Assembly: GCA_000016765.1 (NCBI GenBank)
Contig: CP000699.1
Span: 3,063,001 to 3,127,000, forward strand
Reading direction: 5' to 3'
Source of the DNA: Rhizorhabdus wittichii RW1
GTDB lineage: Bacteria > Pseudomonadota > Alphaproteobacteria > Sphingomonadales > Sphingomonadaceae
Length of the DNA: 64,000 nt
Positions 8,621-16,950 of the stretch are shown here, piece by piece (within the stretch, counting starts at the first letter, position 1; each line of letters opens with the position of its first letter). The translations under genes were made by a program, and so were the position numbers. A model generated the notes under the pieces. It made no database searches. It had not been told where the DNA came from and was given only the letters and a program-made list of their open reading frames with translations.

Positions 8621-8720
8621 TTGGCCCTCAGGCGCCGGGCGGCCAGCATCCGCTGGCCTTGGCTTTCCTCGCATAAGCTCGGGCGGCCGTTCGGCCTTGC
8701 GGGACGCTGACGCGTTCCGA
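8621..8720 (+). repeat. Multi-hairpin interspersed element, single arm
   Basis: One arm of the element found as an inverted pair at 12626-12832. It starts TTGGCCCTCAGGCGCC, then has hairpin GGCCAGC-ATCC-GCTGGCC (8641-8658), then the constant TTGGCTTTCCTCGCATAAGC and CTCGGGCG, then GGCCG-TT-CGGCC and a GGGACGC/GCGTTCC hairpin. The first stem differs in sequence from both arms at 12.6 kb, but the ATCC loop is the same. Confidence 0.85.
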
Positions 8721-8737
8721 GCCAGCCACCTTCTCCT

Positions 8738-8772
8738 CGTCATCCCGGCGGAGGCCGGGATCTCGGGCGGCT
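8738..8772. repeat. CGTCAT-type palindromic repeat, single arm
   Basis: A single unit, CGTCATCCCGGCGGAGGCCG running into GGATCTCGGGCGGCTCCTGC, between the previous element and divK. Its tail matches the right arm of the copy at 3460-3550 read in reverse. Confidence 0.8.
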
Positions 8773-8798
8773 CCTGCCTCGAGCTTGCCTCCCCCCAG

Positions 8799-9200
8799 CT
8801 ACCCCGCGCGGACGAAGCCGTCGAGCGTGCCGGCCAGTTCCTCGACCGCGAGCACGAAGCGCGACACCGAGATCGGCTTCGACACATAGGCGTCGGCGCC
8901 CGCCTCGCGCACCCGGCTCTCGTCGCCCTTGCCGGCATAGGCGGTCACCGCCATCACCGGGATCGCCTCGAGCTGACCGTCGGTCTTCATCATGCGAATC
9001 AGTTCGACCCCGCTGATGTGCGGGAGCTGGATGTCCATGATCACGAGCTGGGGCAGGAAGATGCGGATGGCGTCGAGGGCCTCGCGCGCGTCGCGAACCG
9101 TCCTGACCTCCGCGCCATGCGCTTCGAGCAGGTCGCGGAAGAGCCGGAGATTCAGCTCATTATCCTCGACAATCAGGATTTTTTTCGCCACGGCAGCCAC
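8799..9200 (-). CDS. divK: DivK-type single-domain response regulator
   Basis: A receiver-only protein (133 residues) of the DivK family, which in Caulobacter relays the DivJ/PleC phosphorylation signal that controls CtrA and cell polarity. The acidic pocket is VEDN (11-14), the phosphoryl-acceptor Asp is D56 in VIMDIQLP, the Thr of the AVTAY switch follows, and K108 lies in VSKPIS. There is no output domain. The start is ambiguous: GTG at 9200 or GTG at 9191, which gives the common MAKKILIVEDNELN N-terminus; neither has a strong ribosome-binding site. It is divergent from DUF3572, with only 26 nt between. Confidence 0.92.
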   Translation of the reverse strand: MAAVAKKILIVEDNELNLRLFRDLLEAHGAEVRTVRDAREALDAIRIFLPQLVIMDIQLPHISGVELIRMMKTDGQLEAIPVMAVTAYAGKGDESRVREAGADAYVSKPISVSRFVLAVEELAGTLDGFVRAG

Positions 9201-9226
9201 ATCTAACCGAGCGGCGAGCCTACGTC

Positions 9227-9520
9227 ATGCCCTTCGCGGAATCAAATCCCGCAAATTCCCGTGGTTCCGGCGACGATGCGCCGCTGGTGACGGGGCTCAA
9301 GGCGCTGGCCTGGACGCTCGACGACCCGGCCCGCGCCCGCCGGCTGCTCGACCTCACCGGGCTGACCCCCGACGCGCTGCGCGCCGGCGCGACCGACCCC
9401 GCGATCCTCGGCGCGCTGCTCGATTTCCTGTCGGGGCACGAGCCCGACCTGGTCGCCTGCGCCGAGGCGATCGGCGCGACGCCCGCCGAGCTGATCCGCG
9501 CGCGAGAGGCGCTGTCGTGA
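9227..9520 (+). CDS. DUF3572 family protein
   Basis: A small (97 residues), soluble, probably all-helical protein of a family restricted to alphaproteobacteria and of unknown function. The core ALAWTLDDPARARRLLDLTGL, followed by LRAGATDP and LLDFLSGHEPDLVACAEAIG, is recognisable. It is divergent from divK and overlaps the next gene by 4 nt (GTGA), so it is translationally coupled to the HAD hydrolase. This neighbourhood suggests, but does not show, a link to cell-cycle signalling. Confidence 0.85.
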   Translation: MPFAESNPANSRGSGDDAPLVTGLKALAWTLDDPARARRLLDLTGLTPDALRAGATDPAILGALLDFLSGHEPDLVACAEAIGATPAELIRAREALS

Positions 9521-10152
9521 CGAACGCGACGATGGGCCAGCCCGGCGGCCGGCCGCTGCTGATCACCGACTGCGACGAGGTGCTGCTCCACATGGTCACG
9601 CCGTTCGGCGCGTGGCTCGACGAGGCGCACGCGATCGACTTCGCGATGGAGCGGCCCGACTTCACCGGCGCGCTCACCCGCCGCGCCGACAGCAGCCCGG
9701 TCGAGGAGGAGCATATCGGCCCGCTGCTCGACGCCTTCTTCACCACCGAGATGCACCGCCAGACGCTGGTCCCCCACGCCGCCCGCGCGCTGGCGACGAT
9801 CGCCGAGCTGGCCGACATCGTCGTCCTCACCAACCTGACCGACCAGTTCCACGCCGGCCGGGTCGCGCAGCTCGAAGCGGTCGGCATCCGCCACCGGGTC
9901 CAGTGCAACCAGGGCGGCAAGGGCCAGCCGGTCGCCGGCCTCGTCGCCGAATATCGGCCGTCGGCGACGGTGTTCGTCGACGACCTGCCCCATCATCACG
10001 CCTCGGTCGCGCGCCACGCGCCCGAGGTCTGGCGGCTGCACATGATCGCCGAGCCGCGCCTCGCCCGCCACCGGGCCCCCGCCGCCGACGCCCATGCCCG
10101 GATCGACGACTGGGCCGAGGCGCTGCCCTGGATCGTGTCGCGCTTCGCCTGA
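9517..10152 (+). CDS. HAD superfamily hydrolase
   Basis: A 211-residue cytoplasmic phosphatase-like protein. The four HAD motifs can be traced: DxD nucleophile/acid pair in LLITDCDEVLL (residues about 14-24), the Thr of motif II in IVVLTNLTD, a Lys in NQGGKGQPV, and acidic motif IV in VFVDDLPHH. The specific substrate is unknown. The GTG start at 9517 overlaps the preceding stop codon; an ATG five codons later is an alternative. A 9-bp hairpin (10164-10187) follows the gene. Confidence 0.85.
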   Translation: MTNATMGQPGGRPLLITDCDEVLLHMVTPFGAWLDEAHAIDFAMERPDFTGALTRRADSSPVEEEHIGPLLDAFFTTEMHRQTLVPHAARALATIAELADIVVLTNLTDQFHAGRVAQLEAVGIRHRVQCNQGGKGQPVAGLVAEYRPSATVFVDDLPHHHASVARHAPEVWRLHMIAEPRLARHRAPAADAHARIDDWAEALPWIVSRFA

Positions 10153-10163
10153 AAGTCTGTTCG

Positions 10164-10187
10164 GAAATGCGCGGAAGGGCGCATTTC
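10164..10187. other. Hairpin after the HAD gene
   Basis: A perfect 9-bp inverted repeat, GAAATGCGC / GCGCATTTC, around a 6-nt purine loop, without a T-run. It may stabilise or pause the upstream transcript. Confidence 0.5.
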
Positions 10188-10279
10188 GAGGCCGCACCGG
10201 CGCATTCCCAAGCAGACATCGCGCCCTCCCCGTCAATAGCCCGCTTGACGCCCGGCGGGGACTACAGGAAAGAAACCCC

Positions 10280-10747
10280 ATGACCATCGACAGCCGCCTC
10301 GCCGAACTGGGGATCGCGCTTCCGGCCCCCGCCGCGCCGGTCGCCGCCTATGTGCCGGCGGTCGAGGCGAACGGCCTGCTCCACATCTCGGGCCAGCTCC
10401 CCTTCCGCGCCGACGGCAGCCTGATCACCGGCCGGCTCGGCCAGGACGTCACGCTGGAGGACGGCGCCGAGGCGGCGAAGCGCTGCGGCATCATGCTGAT
10501 CGCGCAGATCAAGGCGGCGCTGGGCGGCGACCTGTCGCGGGTCGAGCGGATCGTCAAGCTGGGCGCCTTCATCGCGTCGACCCCCGATTTCACCGACCAG
10601 CCCAAGGTCGCCAACGGCGCATCCGAGCTGATGCAGGCCGTGTTCGGCGACGCCGGCCGCCACGCGCGCAGCGCGGTCGGGGTTCCGGTGCTGCCGCTCG
10701 GCGCGGCCGTGGAGGTCGATGCCATTGTCGCCGTTCGGGCTCTTTGA
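10280..10747 (+). CDS. RidA family protein
   Basis: A 155-residue member of the YjgF/YER057c/UK114 (RidA) family; characterised members deaminate reactive enamine/imine intermediates or have related chorismate-mutase-like folds. It matches the longer RidA subgroup with the LHISGQLPFRADGSLITGRL N-terminal region and a C-terminal SAVGVPVLPLGAAVEVDAIV. The usual catalytic Arg of the RxxV segment appears as GRHARSAVGV. An AGGAAAG site precedes the ATG at 10280. The last 29 nt overlap the next gene, so the two are co-translated. Confidence 0.92.
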   Translation: MTIDSRLAELGIALPAPAAPVAAYVPAVEANGLLHISGQLPFRADGSLITGRLGQDVTLEDGAEAAKRCGIMLIAQIKAALGGDLSRVERIVKLGAFIASTPDFTDQPKVANGASELMQAVFGDAGRHARSAVGVPVLPLGAAVEVDAIVAVRAL

Positions 10748-11486
10748 TCGCTGGCGATTTCCGGTCCCCGACGCCCGGCGCGTCGGCTTCCTGACGCGCA
10801 CCCCCTTCGCCAACAAGGGCCTTCACGGCAGCCGCCATCCCGAGAACAGCCGCGCCGCGATCGAGGCGGCGGTGGCGATGGGCTATGGCGTCAAGGTCGA
10901 CGTCCAGTTCAGCCTCGACGGGCTCGCCTATGTCATCGCCGATCCGACGATCGAGCGGATGACCGGAGAGACCGGCCAGGTCCGGCATTTGTCGAGCAAG
11001 CATCTCGGCGAGGTCCGCCTGCGCGACAGCGAGGAGACCATCCCCCAGCTCAAGGAGATATTGGGCCTGGTCGCGGGCCGCACCCCGGTGCTGGTCGAGC
11101 TCCGCACGATCGAGGGCCATGTCTCGCAGCTCTGCGTCGCCGTGCGCCACGCGATCGAGGGCTATCGCGGCGAGGCGGCGGTGATGTCGCTCCACCCCGA
11201 GGTGCCGCGCTGGTTCGCCTCGCACGGCAGCCGCATCACCCGCGGGCTGATGCTGTCCGACGACAGCGTCTACGCCAAGGAAGCGGGAACCGAGCAGATC
11301 AAGGCGATCTGGCGCTCGCAGCCCGAATTCCTGGCGATCGACATCCAGGACCTGCCGAGCCGCTTCGCCCAGCGCCAGCGCAAGCGCGGCATCCCGATCC
11401 TGGCCTGGACCGTGGGATCGGCCGAGCAGCAGGCGATCGCCGCCGACTGCGCCGACCAGATCATCTTCGAGGCGCCCGGATGGTAG
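10719..11486 (+). CDS. GDPD-fold protein lacking catalytic residues
   Basis: Glycerophosphodiester phosphodiesterase family by overall pattern (255 residues, PENS motif at 41-44, DVQFSLDG at 61-68). Active-site positions are changed: the HRG triad position reads NKG (32-34), the Glu of the ExD metal pair reads K59-V-D61, and the second catalytic His of the HD motif reads A74-D75. Only Glu127 (VELRT) remains. Hydrolysis of glycerophosphodiesters is therefore doubtful; it may be a binding or scaffold protein. It overlaps RidA by 29 nt and the FemAB-like gene by 7 nt, so the three form one coupled operon. Confidence 0.85.
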   Translation: MPLSPFGLFDRWRFPVPDARRVGFLTRTPFANKGLHGSRHPENSRAAIEAAVAMGYGVKVDVQFSLDGLAYVIADPTIERMTGETGQVRHLSSKHLGEVRLRDSEETIPQLKEILGLVAGRTPVLVELRTIEGHVSQLCVAVRHAIEGYRGEAAVMSLHPEVPRWFASHGSRITRGLMLSDDSVYAKEAGTEQIKAIWRSQPEFLAIDIQDLPSRFAQRQRKRGIPILAWTVGSAEQQAIAADCADQIIFEAPGW

Positions 11487-12625
11487 AGCCCGTCACCGCC
11501 CGGACGGCGGAAGGGGTGACCAGCATCGACCGGGACGCCTGGGACGCCTGCGCCGGCGACGGCAATCCTTTCGTCTCGCACGACTTCCTGTCGATCCTCG
11601 AAGAGTCGGGCAGCGCCATCGCGCGCACCGGCTGGCAGCCGATCCCGATCGTCGTCGACGGCGCCGACGGCCGCCCCGCCGCGATCCTGCCCGCCTATGC
11701 CAAGAGCCACAGCCAGGGCGAATATGTGTTCGACCACGCCTGGGCCGACGCCTGGCAGCGCGCGGGCGGCGACTATTATCCCAAGCTGCAGATCGCGGTG
11801 CCGTTCAGCCCGGTGCCGGGTCCCCGGCTGCTGCTGCGCGACCCCGGCCTCGCCCCCGCGCTGATCGCGGCGGCGGAGGCGCTGGTCGAGCAGCACGGCC
11901 TGTCGTCGGCGCATGCCACCTTCGTCGCGCCCGAGCAGGTGCCGCTGTTCGAGGCGGCGGGCTGGCTGATCCGCACCGACCGCCAGTTCCACTGGGCCAA
12001 TCGCGGCTATGGCAGCTTCGACGACTTCCTCGACGCGCTCGCGTCCCGCAAGCGCAAGGCGATCCGCAAGGAGCGCGCCACGGCGGTCGCGGGACTGGAG
12101 ATCGTCCACCTCACCGGCGCCGCGATCGAGGAACGGCATTGGGACGCCTTCTGGCGCTTCTACCAGGACACCGGATCGCGCAAATGGGGGCGGCCCTATC
12201 TGACCCGGCGCTTCTTCTCGCTGCTCGGACGGCGGATGGCGGACAGGGTGCTGCTGATGCTCGCGCTGCGCGATGGCGAGCCGATCGCGGGCGCGCTCAA
12301 CCTGATCGGCGCCGACACGCTCTACGGCCGCTACTGGGGCTGTACCGAGGAGGTGCCCTTCCTCCATTTCGAGCTCTGCTATTATCAGGCGATCGACGCC
12401 GCGATCGCGCGCGGCCTCGCCCGGGTCGAGGCGGGCGCGCAGGGCGAGCACAAGCTGGCGCGCGGCTATGAGCCGGTGCCGACCTTCTCGGCGCACTTCA
12501 TCCCCCATGCCGGCTTCCGCAATGCCGTCGCCGACTATCTGGAGCAGGAGCGCCGCGCCGTCGCCGCGAACATCGAGGGGCTGGAAGAGTATACGCCGTT
12601 CCGAAAGGGGGGAGTGAGTCTTTGA
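11480..12625 (+). CDS. FemAB-like (peptidogalycan biosynthesis, GNAT-fold) protein
   Basis: A 381-residue protein of the PF04339-type family, related to FemAB/GNAT aminoacyl- or acyltransferases. Conserved elements include NPFVSHDFLSILEESGS near residue 30, the YVFDHAWADAWQRAGGDYYP segment, KLQIAVPFSPVPGPRLLL, SRKRKAIRKER, and GCTEEVPFLHFELCYY in the second GNAT-like half. Substrate is unknown; predicted to be cytoplasmic. It is co-translated with the GDPD-fold gene (7-nt overlap). Its stop codon touches the multi-hairpin repeat at 12626. Confidence 0.88.
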   Translation: MVEPVTARTAEGVTSIDRDAWDACAGDGNPFVSHDFLSILEESGSAIARTGWQPIPIVVDGADGRPAAILPAYAKSHSQGEYVFDHAWADAWQRAGGDYYPKLQIAVPFSPVPGPRLLLRDPGLAPALIAAAEALVEQHGLSSAHATFVAPEQVPLFEAAGWLIRTDRQFHWANRGYGSFDDFLDALASRKRKAIRKERATAVAGLEIVHLTGAAIEERHWDAFWRFYQDTGSRKWGRPYLTRRFFSLLGRRMADRVLLMLALRDGEPIAGALNLIGADTLYGRYWGCTEEVPFLHFELCYYQAIDAAIARGLARVEAGAQGEHKLARGYEPVPTFSAHFIPHAGFRNAVADYLEQERRAVAANIEGLEEYTPFRKGGVSL

Positions 12626-12832
12626 TTGGCCTCAGGCGCCGGCGGTCGCATCCGCGACCTTGGCTATCCTCGCATAAGCTCGGGCGGCCGTTCGGCCTTG
12701 CGGGACGCTGGTGCGTCCCGACGCAGAGCTGATCGTCGGAGCCCGCCAGGGCTCCGCAAGCGCGAACGCGCGCCCGAGCTTATGCGAGGATAGCCAAGCG
12801 GGCGGATGCCCGCGCCGGCGCCTGAGGCCAAA
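12626..12832. repeat. Inverted pair of the multi-hairpin interspersed element
   Basis: Two about 60-nt arms (12626-12686 and 12771-12832) are near-perfect inverted copies starting TTGGCCTCAGGCGCCGGCG and ending in CATAAGCTCGGGCG. Each arm holds a small hairpin with loop ATCC: GGTCGC/GCGACC at 12644-12659 and, on the other strand, GCGGGC/GCCCGC at 12798-12813. The stems differ between arms but both pair perfectly. The centre has further hairpins (GGGACGC/GCGTCCC; GGAGCCC/GGGCTCC). The element fills the whole gap between two convergent genes. Confidence 0.9.
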
Positions 12833-12836
12833 CAAA

Positions 12837-13133
12837 CTACGCCGCGAGCCGGTTTCCGAAGCCCAGCATCGCGCGCGCCTGGCGTTGCGCTTCGAGCACC
12901 TCGCGGGCGGTCATCTCCTCGGCGATCTCGGCGCGGCACTCGGCGGCGCGGAGGTTGCCGCCGATCGCGGCGATGTTGAACCATTTGTGCGCGGCGACGA
13001 GGTCGAGCGGACAGCCGTCGGCCCCCGCCGAGAAGGAGACGCCGAGCTGGAAGCAGGCGTCGATGTCGCCCGCCATCGCGTCGCGCAGGCGGGCTTCGGT
13101 CAGGAATTGATGCGACTTGAGACTGTGACCCAT
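12837..13133 (-). CDS. Sel1-repeat (TPR-like) small protein
   Basis: A 98-residue soluble protein with one recognisable Sel1-type helical repeat: DIDACFQLGVSFSAG, then PLDLVAAHKWFNIAAIGGN and a following RAAECRAEIAEEM. Such repeats mediate protein contacts. No enzyme motif or signal peptide is seen. The ATG at 13133 (MGHSLKSHQF) is chosen over a start 23 codons upstream, as the extra sequence looks non-coding. It is convergent with the FemAB-like gene across the repeat element. Confidence 0.8.
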   Translation of the reverse strand: MGHSLKSHQFLTEARLRDAMAGDIDACFQLGVSFSAGADGCPLDLVAAHKWFNIAAIGGNLRAAECRAEIAEEMTAREVLEAQRQARAMLGFGNRLAA

Positions 13134-13237
13134 GTCTCGCTCCACTGTTCCCCCGGGAGCGACGGCAGTCTCTTGCTGGCCGACCGCGCCGTTCCCCAAC
13201 AAGGTTAACGGCGCGGCGGGGACAGGCTTAAATTTCT

Positions 13238-13263
13238 TCCCCCCTCCCTTGAAAGAGAGGGGG
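13238..13263 (-). terminator. C-rich palindrome after panC
   Basis: On the minus strand CCCCCTCTCTTTC pairs imperfectly with AAGGGAGGGGGG, and GAAGAAATTT follows. It begins 6 nt beyond the panC stop and matches the palindromes at 7600 and 19357. Confidence 0.6.
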
Positions 13264-13268
13264 ATAGA

Positions 13269-14117
13269 TCAGGGAGCCGGCTCCACCGCCAGATTGTCGA
13301 TCAGCCGGGTGCCGCCGAGCCTGGCCGCGGCGATCAGGCGGGCGGGGCCGTCGAGGCGATCGATCGGCTCCAGGCTGGCCGCGTCGACCAGCGCGACATA
13401 GTCGATCGGGTCGAAGCCCGCCTCGGCCAGCCGCGCGATCGCCGCCGCCAGCGCCGCCGCGACGTCGCCGCCCCGGCCGATCGCCGCCGCCGCCTCGCCA
13501 AGCGCGCGGGGCAGGGTGCGTGCGGTGACGCGCTCCTCGGGGCTCAGATAGGCGTTGCGCGAGGAGAGGGCGAGGCCGTCGTCGTCGCGCTGGGTGGGGA
13601 CGCCGACGATCTCGATATCGATGTCGAGATCGGCGACGAAGCGGCGGATCACCGCGAGCTGCTGGAAATCCTTCTCGCCGAAGAAGGCGATGTCGGGCTT
13701 CACCTGCTGGAACAGCTTGGTGACGACGGTCGCGACCCCGGCGAAATGGCCAGGGCGGGCGGCGCCGTCCCAGCGCTCGCTGACCCCGCCGACCGAGATG
13801 CTGGTGGCGAAGCCCGGCGGGTACATCGTCGCCACGTCGGGCGCCCAGAGCAGCGTCGCGCCCGCGCCGTCGAGCATCGCCGCGTCGGCCGCCTCGCGGC
13901 GCGGATAGGCGTCGAGATCCTCGCTTGGCCCGAACTGGGTGGGATTGACGAAGATCGACACCACCACCTCGCATCCGCGGCTGCGCGCGGCGTCGACCAG
14001 CGCGACATGGCCGCGATGGAGCGCCCCCATGGTGGGCACCAGCGCGACCGGCGCCCCACTTATCCTCAATTTTGCGACCTCCTGCCGGAGATCGTCTATG
14101 TTCCGAACGATTTGCAC
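13269..14117 (-). CDS. panC: Pantothenate synthetase
   Basis: Joins pantoate and beta-alanine with ATP to form pantothenate, the coenzyme A precursor. It has 282 residues, normal for PanC. Signatures present are VPTMGALHRGH (ATP-binding HxGH-like motif), FVNPTQFGPSEDLDAYPR, FFGEKDFQQLAVIRR, and the KMSKS-equivalent GLALSSRNAYLS. The start is GTG at 14117 (MQIVRNIDDLR), which matches the family N-terminus. It is divergent from mipZ and ends in a C-rich terminator-like palindrome. Confidence 0.96.
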   Translation of the reverse strand: MQIVRNIDDLRQEVAKLRISGAPVALVPTMGALHRGHVALVDAARSRGCEVVVSIFVNPTQFGPSEDLDAYPRREAADAAMLDGAGATLLWAPDVATMYPPGFATSISVGGVSERWDGAARPGHFAGVATVVTKLFQQVKPDIAFFGEKDFQQLAVIRRFVADLDIDIEIVGVPTQRDDDGLALSSRNAYLSPEERVTARTLPRALGEAAAAIGRGGDVAAALAAAIARLAEAGFDPIDYVALVDAASLEPIDRLDGPARLIAAARLGGTRLIDNLAVEPAP

Positions 14118-14200
14118 CGATTATAAACCCCGTTTAACGAGACGCTCCTTGGACAAGGCCGGCCGCCCGATCAAGCGCGGTGCGGCGAAGGGAAGATAGT

Positions 14201-15004
14201 TTGCCAAACGCCCATCTCATCACCTTCGCCAACGAAAAGGGCGGGTCGGGGAAATCGACGACCTCGGTCCATGTCGCGGTCGCGCTCGCCAGCGCCGGCC
14301 GCCGGGTCGCCGCGATCGACCTCGACACGCGCCAGCGAACGCTCGCCCGCTATCTGGAGAACCGGCAGGCGACCGCGCAGCGCACCGGCCAGCCGCTGCC
14401 GACGCCGAGCTTCGAGACCTTCGATCCGGCCAGGGGGCATCGGCTCGACGACCTGATCGACGGCTTCGCCGCCGATCATGAGGTCATCGTCATCGACACG
14501 CCGGGCCGCGACGACGAACATGCCCGCGCCGCGATCGTCCGCGCCGACACGCTGGTGACGCCGATCAACGACAGCTTCGTCGACCTCGACCTGATCGGCC
14601 AGGTCGATCCCGAGACCTTCAAGATCCGCCGGCCGAGCTTCTATTCGGAACTGGTCTGGGAAGCGCGCAAGGCACGCGGCCGGATCGACGGCGGCACGGT
14701 CGACTGGGTGCTGCTGCGCAACCGCCTCCAGCATCTCGAAGCGCGCAACATGCGCCGCGTCGCCGACGCGATGCAGGAGCTGGCGAAGCGGGTCGGCTTC
14801 CGCGTCATCCCCGGCCTGTCCGAACGCGTCATCTATCGCGAGCTCTTCCCCAAGGGCCTCACCCTGCTCGATCTCAAGGCGATCGGCAGCGAGGCCGGGA
14901 TAGGCCATGTCGCCGCGCGGCAGGAGTTGCGCGAGATGGTCGCCGGCCTCGCGCTGTCGCAATGGCCCCAGCATCAGGCGCCCAGCCAGGCGGCGGCCGG
15001 ATGA
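14201..15004 (+). CDS. mipZ: Division-plane positioning ATPase MipZ
   Basis: A ParA/MinD-superfamily ATPase that forms a gradient from ParB-bound origins and blocks FtsZ assembly near the poles. It has 267 residues. The deviant Walker A EKGGSGKST is at about residues 12-20, Walker A' is DLDTRQRTLARYLENR, and Walker B is VIVIDTPG; TPINDSFVDLDLIG and the GLTLLDLK end are MipZ hallmarks. The TTG at 14201 is preferred because an AAGGGAAG ribosome-binding site precedes it and it gives the usual N-terminus; a GTG at 14180 is the alternative. It overlaps the J-domain gene by 4 nt. Confidence 0.94.
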   Translation: MPNAHLITFANEKGGSGKSTTSVHVAVALASAGRRVAAIDLDTRQRTLARYLENRQATAQRTGQPLPTPSFETFDPARGHRLDDLIDGFAADHEVIVIDTPGRDDEHARAAIVRADTLVTPINDSFVDLDLIGQVDPETFKIRRPSFYSELVWEARKARGRIDGGTVDWVLLRNRLQHLEARNMRRVADAMQELAKRVGFRVIPGLSERVIYRELFPKGLTLLDLKAIGSEAGIGHVAARQELREMVAGLALSQWPQHQAPSQAAAG

Positions 15005-15393
15005 TCCTGCTGCTGCTGGCGGCCGCCGCGGTCGCCTGGTGGCAATGGGGGCGGGGGCTCGACCGCCAGCAGCTCACCGCCGCCGCCTCGGCGCTGGGCG
15101 GCCTGCTGCTGCTGACCAAGGGCGCCTGGATGATCGCGCTGCCGATGTTCCTGCCCGGCATCTGGCTGCTGATGCGGCCGGCCGGCGCGCCCGGCGCCCG
15201 GCGTCCGGCGATGGACGGCGACGAGGCCCGCCGCGTGCTCGGCGTCGCCCCCGGCGCCGACGCCGACGCGATCCGGGCGGCGCATCGCCGGCTGGTCGCG
15301 CGGGTCCATCCCGACCAGGGCGGCTCGACCGAACTGGCCGGGCGCGTCAATGCGGCGCGCGACATATTGCTGGCGGAACTGCGGAAGCGCTAA
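15001..15393 (+). CDS. Membrane-anchored J-domain protein
   Basis: 130 residues: two hydrophobic segments at the N-terminus (about residues 1-17 and 30-58), then a C-terminal J domain from about residue 76 with the HPD motif in ARVHPDQGGS. Such proteins recruit DnaK to the membrane and resemble the Tim14/DjlC type. The ATG at 15001 overlaps the mipZ stop (ATGA), so the gene is coupled to mipZ; a functional link to division is possible but not shown. Confidence 0.88.
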   Translation: MILLLLAAAAVAWWQWGRGLDRQQLTAAASALGGLLLLTKGAWMIALPMFLPGIWLLMRPAGAPGARRPAMDGDEARRVLGVAPGADADAIRAAHRRLVARVHPDQGGSTELAGRVNAARDILLAELRKR

Positions 15394-15450
15394 TCAGGTT
15401 GAGCACTCGCCGTCCGGCGCGCCTGTACCCGTCCCTCAACGGAGGATGAT

Positions 15451-16833
15451 TTGACCCATCGTTTCGACCCGACCTCGCTGCGCGAATATGACATCCGCGG
15501 AATCGTCGGAAAGACGCTGGGGCCCGCCGACGCCCATGCGATCGGCCGCGGCTTCGCGACCCATGTCCGCCGGGCGGGCGGCACCCGGGTCGCGGTCGGG
15601 TGGGACGGGCGGGTCTCGTCCGAATCGCTGCGCGACGAGCTGGTGCGCGGCCTGACCGAGAGCGGCGTCGACGTCGTCCGCACCGGCCTCGGCCCGACCC
15701 CGATGCTCTATTTCGCCGAGGCGACGCTGGAGGTCGACGGCGGCATCCAGATCACCGGCAGCCACAACCCGGCCGATTATAACGGCTTCAAGATGGTGCT
15801 GCAGCACAAGCCCTTCTTCGCCGACCAGATCCAGTCGATCGGCCGCATGGCCGCCGAGGGCGAGTGGGACGAGGGCGCCGGCACCGTCACCGACGCCGAC
15901 GTCGAGGACCTCTATGTCGACCGGCTGCTCCAGGATTTCGCCGGGCCGGCCTTCCGGATCGGATGGGACAACGGCAACGGCGCGGGCGGCCGCATCCTCG
16001 AGAAGCTGGTGAAGCGCCTGCCCGGCGAGCACCATGTCCTCTATGCCGAGATCGACGGCCGCTTCCCCCACCATCATCCCGACCCGACCGAGGAGAAGAA
16101 CCTCGCGGACCTCAAGGCGCTGGTCGCGGAGAAGGGGCTCGACTTCGGCATCGCCTTCGACGGCGACGCCGACCGGATCGGCGCGATCGACGGCGAGGGC
16201 CGGGTGGTGTGGGGCGACCAGATCCTCTCGATCCTCGCCGAGCCGGTGCTGGAGGAAATGCCCGGCGGCACGATCATCGCCGACGTCAAGGCCAGCCAGG
16301 CGCTGTTCGACCGGATCGCCGAGCTGGGCGGGACGCCCTGCATGTGGAAGACCGGCCACAGCCTGATCAAGGTCAAGATGGCCGAGACCGACAGCCCGCT
16401 GGCCGGCGAGATGTCGGGCCATATCTTCTTCAAGCATCGCTGGTACGGCTTCGACGACGCGCTCTATGCGGCGGTCCGCCTGATCGAGGCGATCGGCCGG
16501 CTCGGCGGCTCGCTGACCGCGCTCAAGGACCGGATGCCGGCGCTGGTGAACACGCCCGAGATGCGTTTCCAGGTCGACGAGAGCCGCAAGTTCGAGGTGG
16601 TCGAGGAGGTGCTCGACCGGCTCGAAGCGGCCGGCGCCAACGTCAACCGCACCGACGGCGCGCGCGTTGACACGCCGGACGGCTGGTGGCTGCTGCGCGC
16701 GTCGAACACCCAGGACGTCCTCGTCGCCCGCGCCGAGGCGAAGGACCAGGCCGGGCTCGACCGCCTGCTCGCGCAGATCGACGAGCAGCTTGCCCTGTCG
16801 GGCCTGGAGCGCGGGGAACAGGTCGCGCATTGA
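15451..16833 (+). CDS. pgmG: Phosphomannomutase/phosphoglucomutase
   Basis: Interconverts mannose or glucose 6- and 1-phosphates and so supplies sugar nucleotides for exopolysaccharide and LPS. It has 460 residues with the four alpha-D-phosphohexomutase domains: phosphoserine loop [13 protein letters not shown], metal loop DGDADRIG, sugar-binding GEMSGHIFF, and the C-terminal phosphate-binding RASNTQ. It is the sphingomonad PgmG type. The TTG start at 15451 follows a strong GGAGG site at 5 nt spacing. A paired palindromic repeat follows. Confidence 0.95.
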   Translation: MTHRFDPTSLREYDIRGIVGKTLGPADAHAIGRGFATHVRRAGGTRVAVGWDGRVSSESLRDELVRGLTESGVDVVRTGLGPTPMLYFAEATLEVDGGIQITGSHNPADYNGFKMVLQHKPFFADQIQSIGRMAAEGEWDEGAGTVTDADVEDLYVDRLLQDFAGPAFRIGWDNGNGAGGRILEKLVKRLPGEHHVLYAEIDGRFPHHHPDPTEEKNLADLKALVAEKGLDFGIAFDGDADRIGAIDGEGRVVWGDQILSILAEPVLEEMPGGTIIADVKASQALFDRIAELGGTPCMWKTGHSLIKVKMAETDSPLAGEMSGHIFFKHRWYGFDDALYAAVRLIEAIGRLGGSLTALKDRMPALVNTPEMRFQVDESRKFEVVEEVLDRLEAAGANVNRTDGARVDTPDGWWLLRASNTQDVLVARAEAKDQAGLDRLLAQIDEQLALSGLERGEQVAH

Positions 16834-16846
16834 AGCCGAGCCCGCC

Positions 16847-16936
16847 CGTCATCCCAGCGAAAGCTGGGATCTCCCTTCTTTCGCCTCGTTCTCCCCGCGC
16901 GAAGGCAGTGAGATTCCAGCTTTCGCTGGAATGACG
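16847..16936. repeat. CGTCAT-type intergenic palindromic repeat, paired copies
   Basis: Inverted units CGTCATCCCAGCGAAAGCTG and, on the right, CAGCTTTCGCTGGAATGACG, separated by about 45 nt, between pgmG and the helicase gene. Confidence 0.85.
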
Positions 16937-16950
16937 GGGGCGGGTGGGCG

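Noticed and set aside
12626-12832. The inverted repeat at 12.6 kb as an insertion sequence or integron attC site
   Set aside because: No transposase or integrase gene in or near it and no target duplication visible; it is only about 200 bp of nested hairpins.
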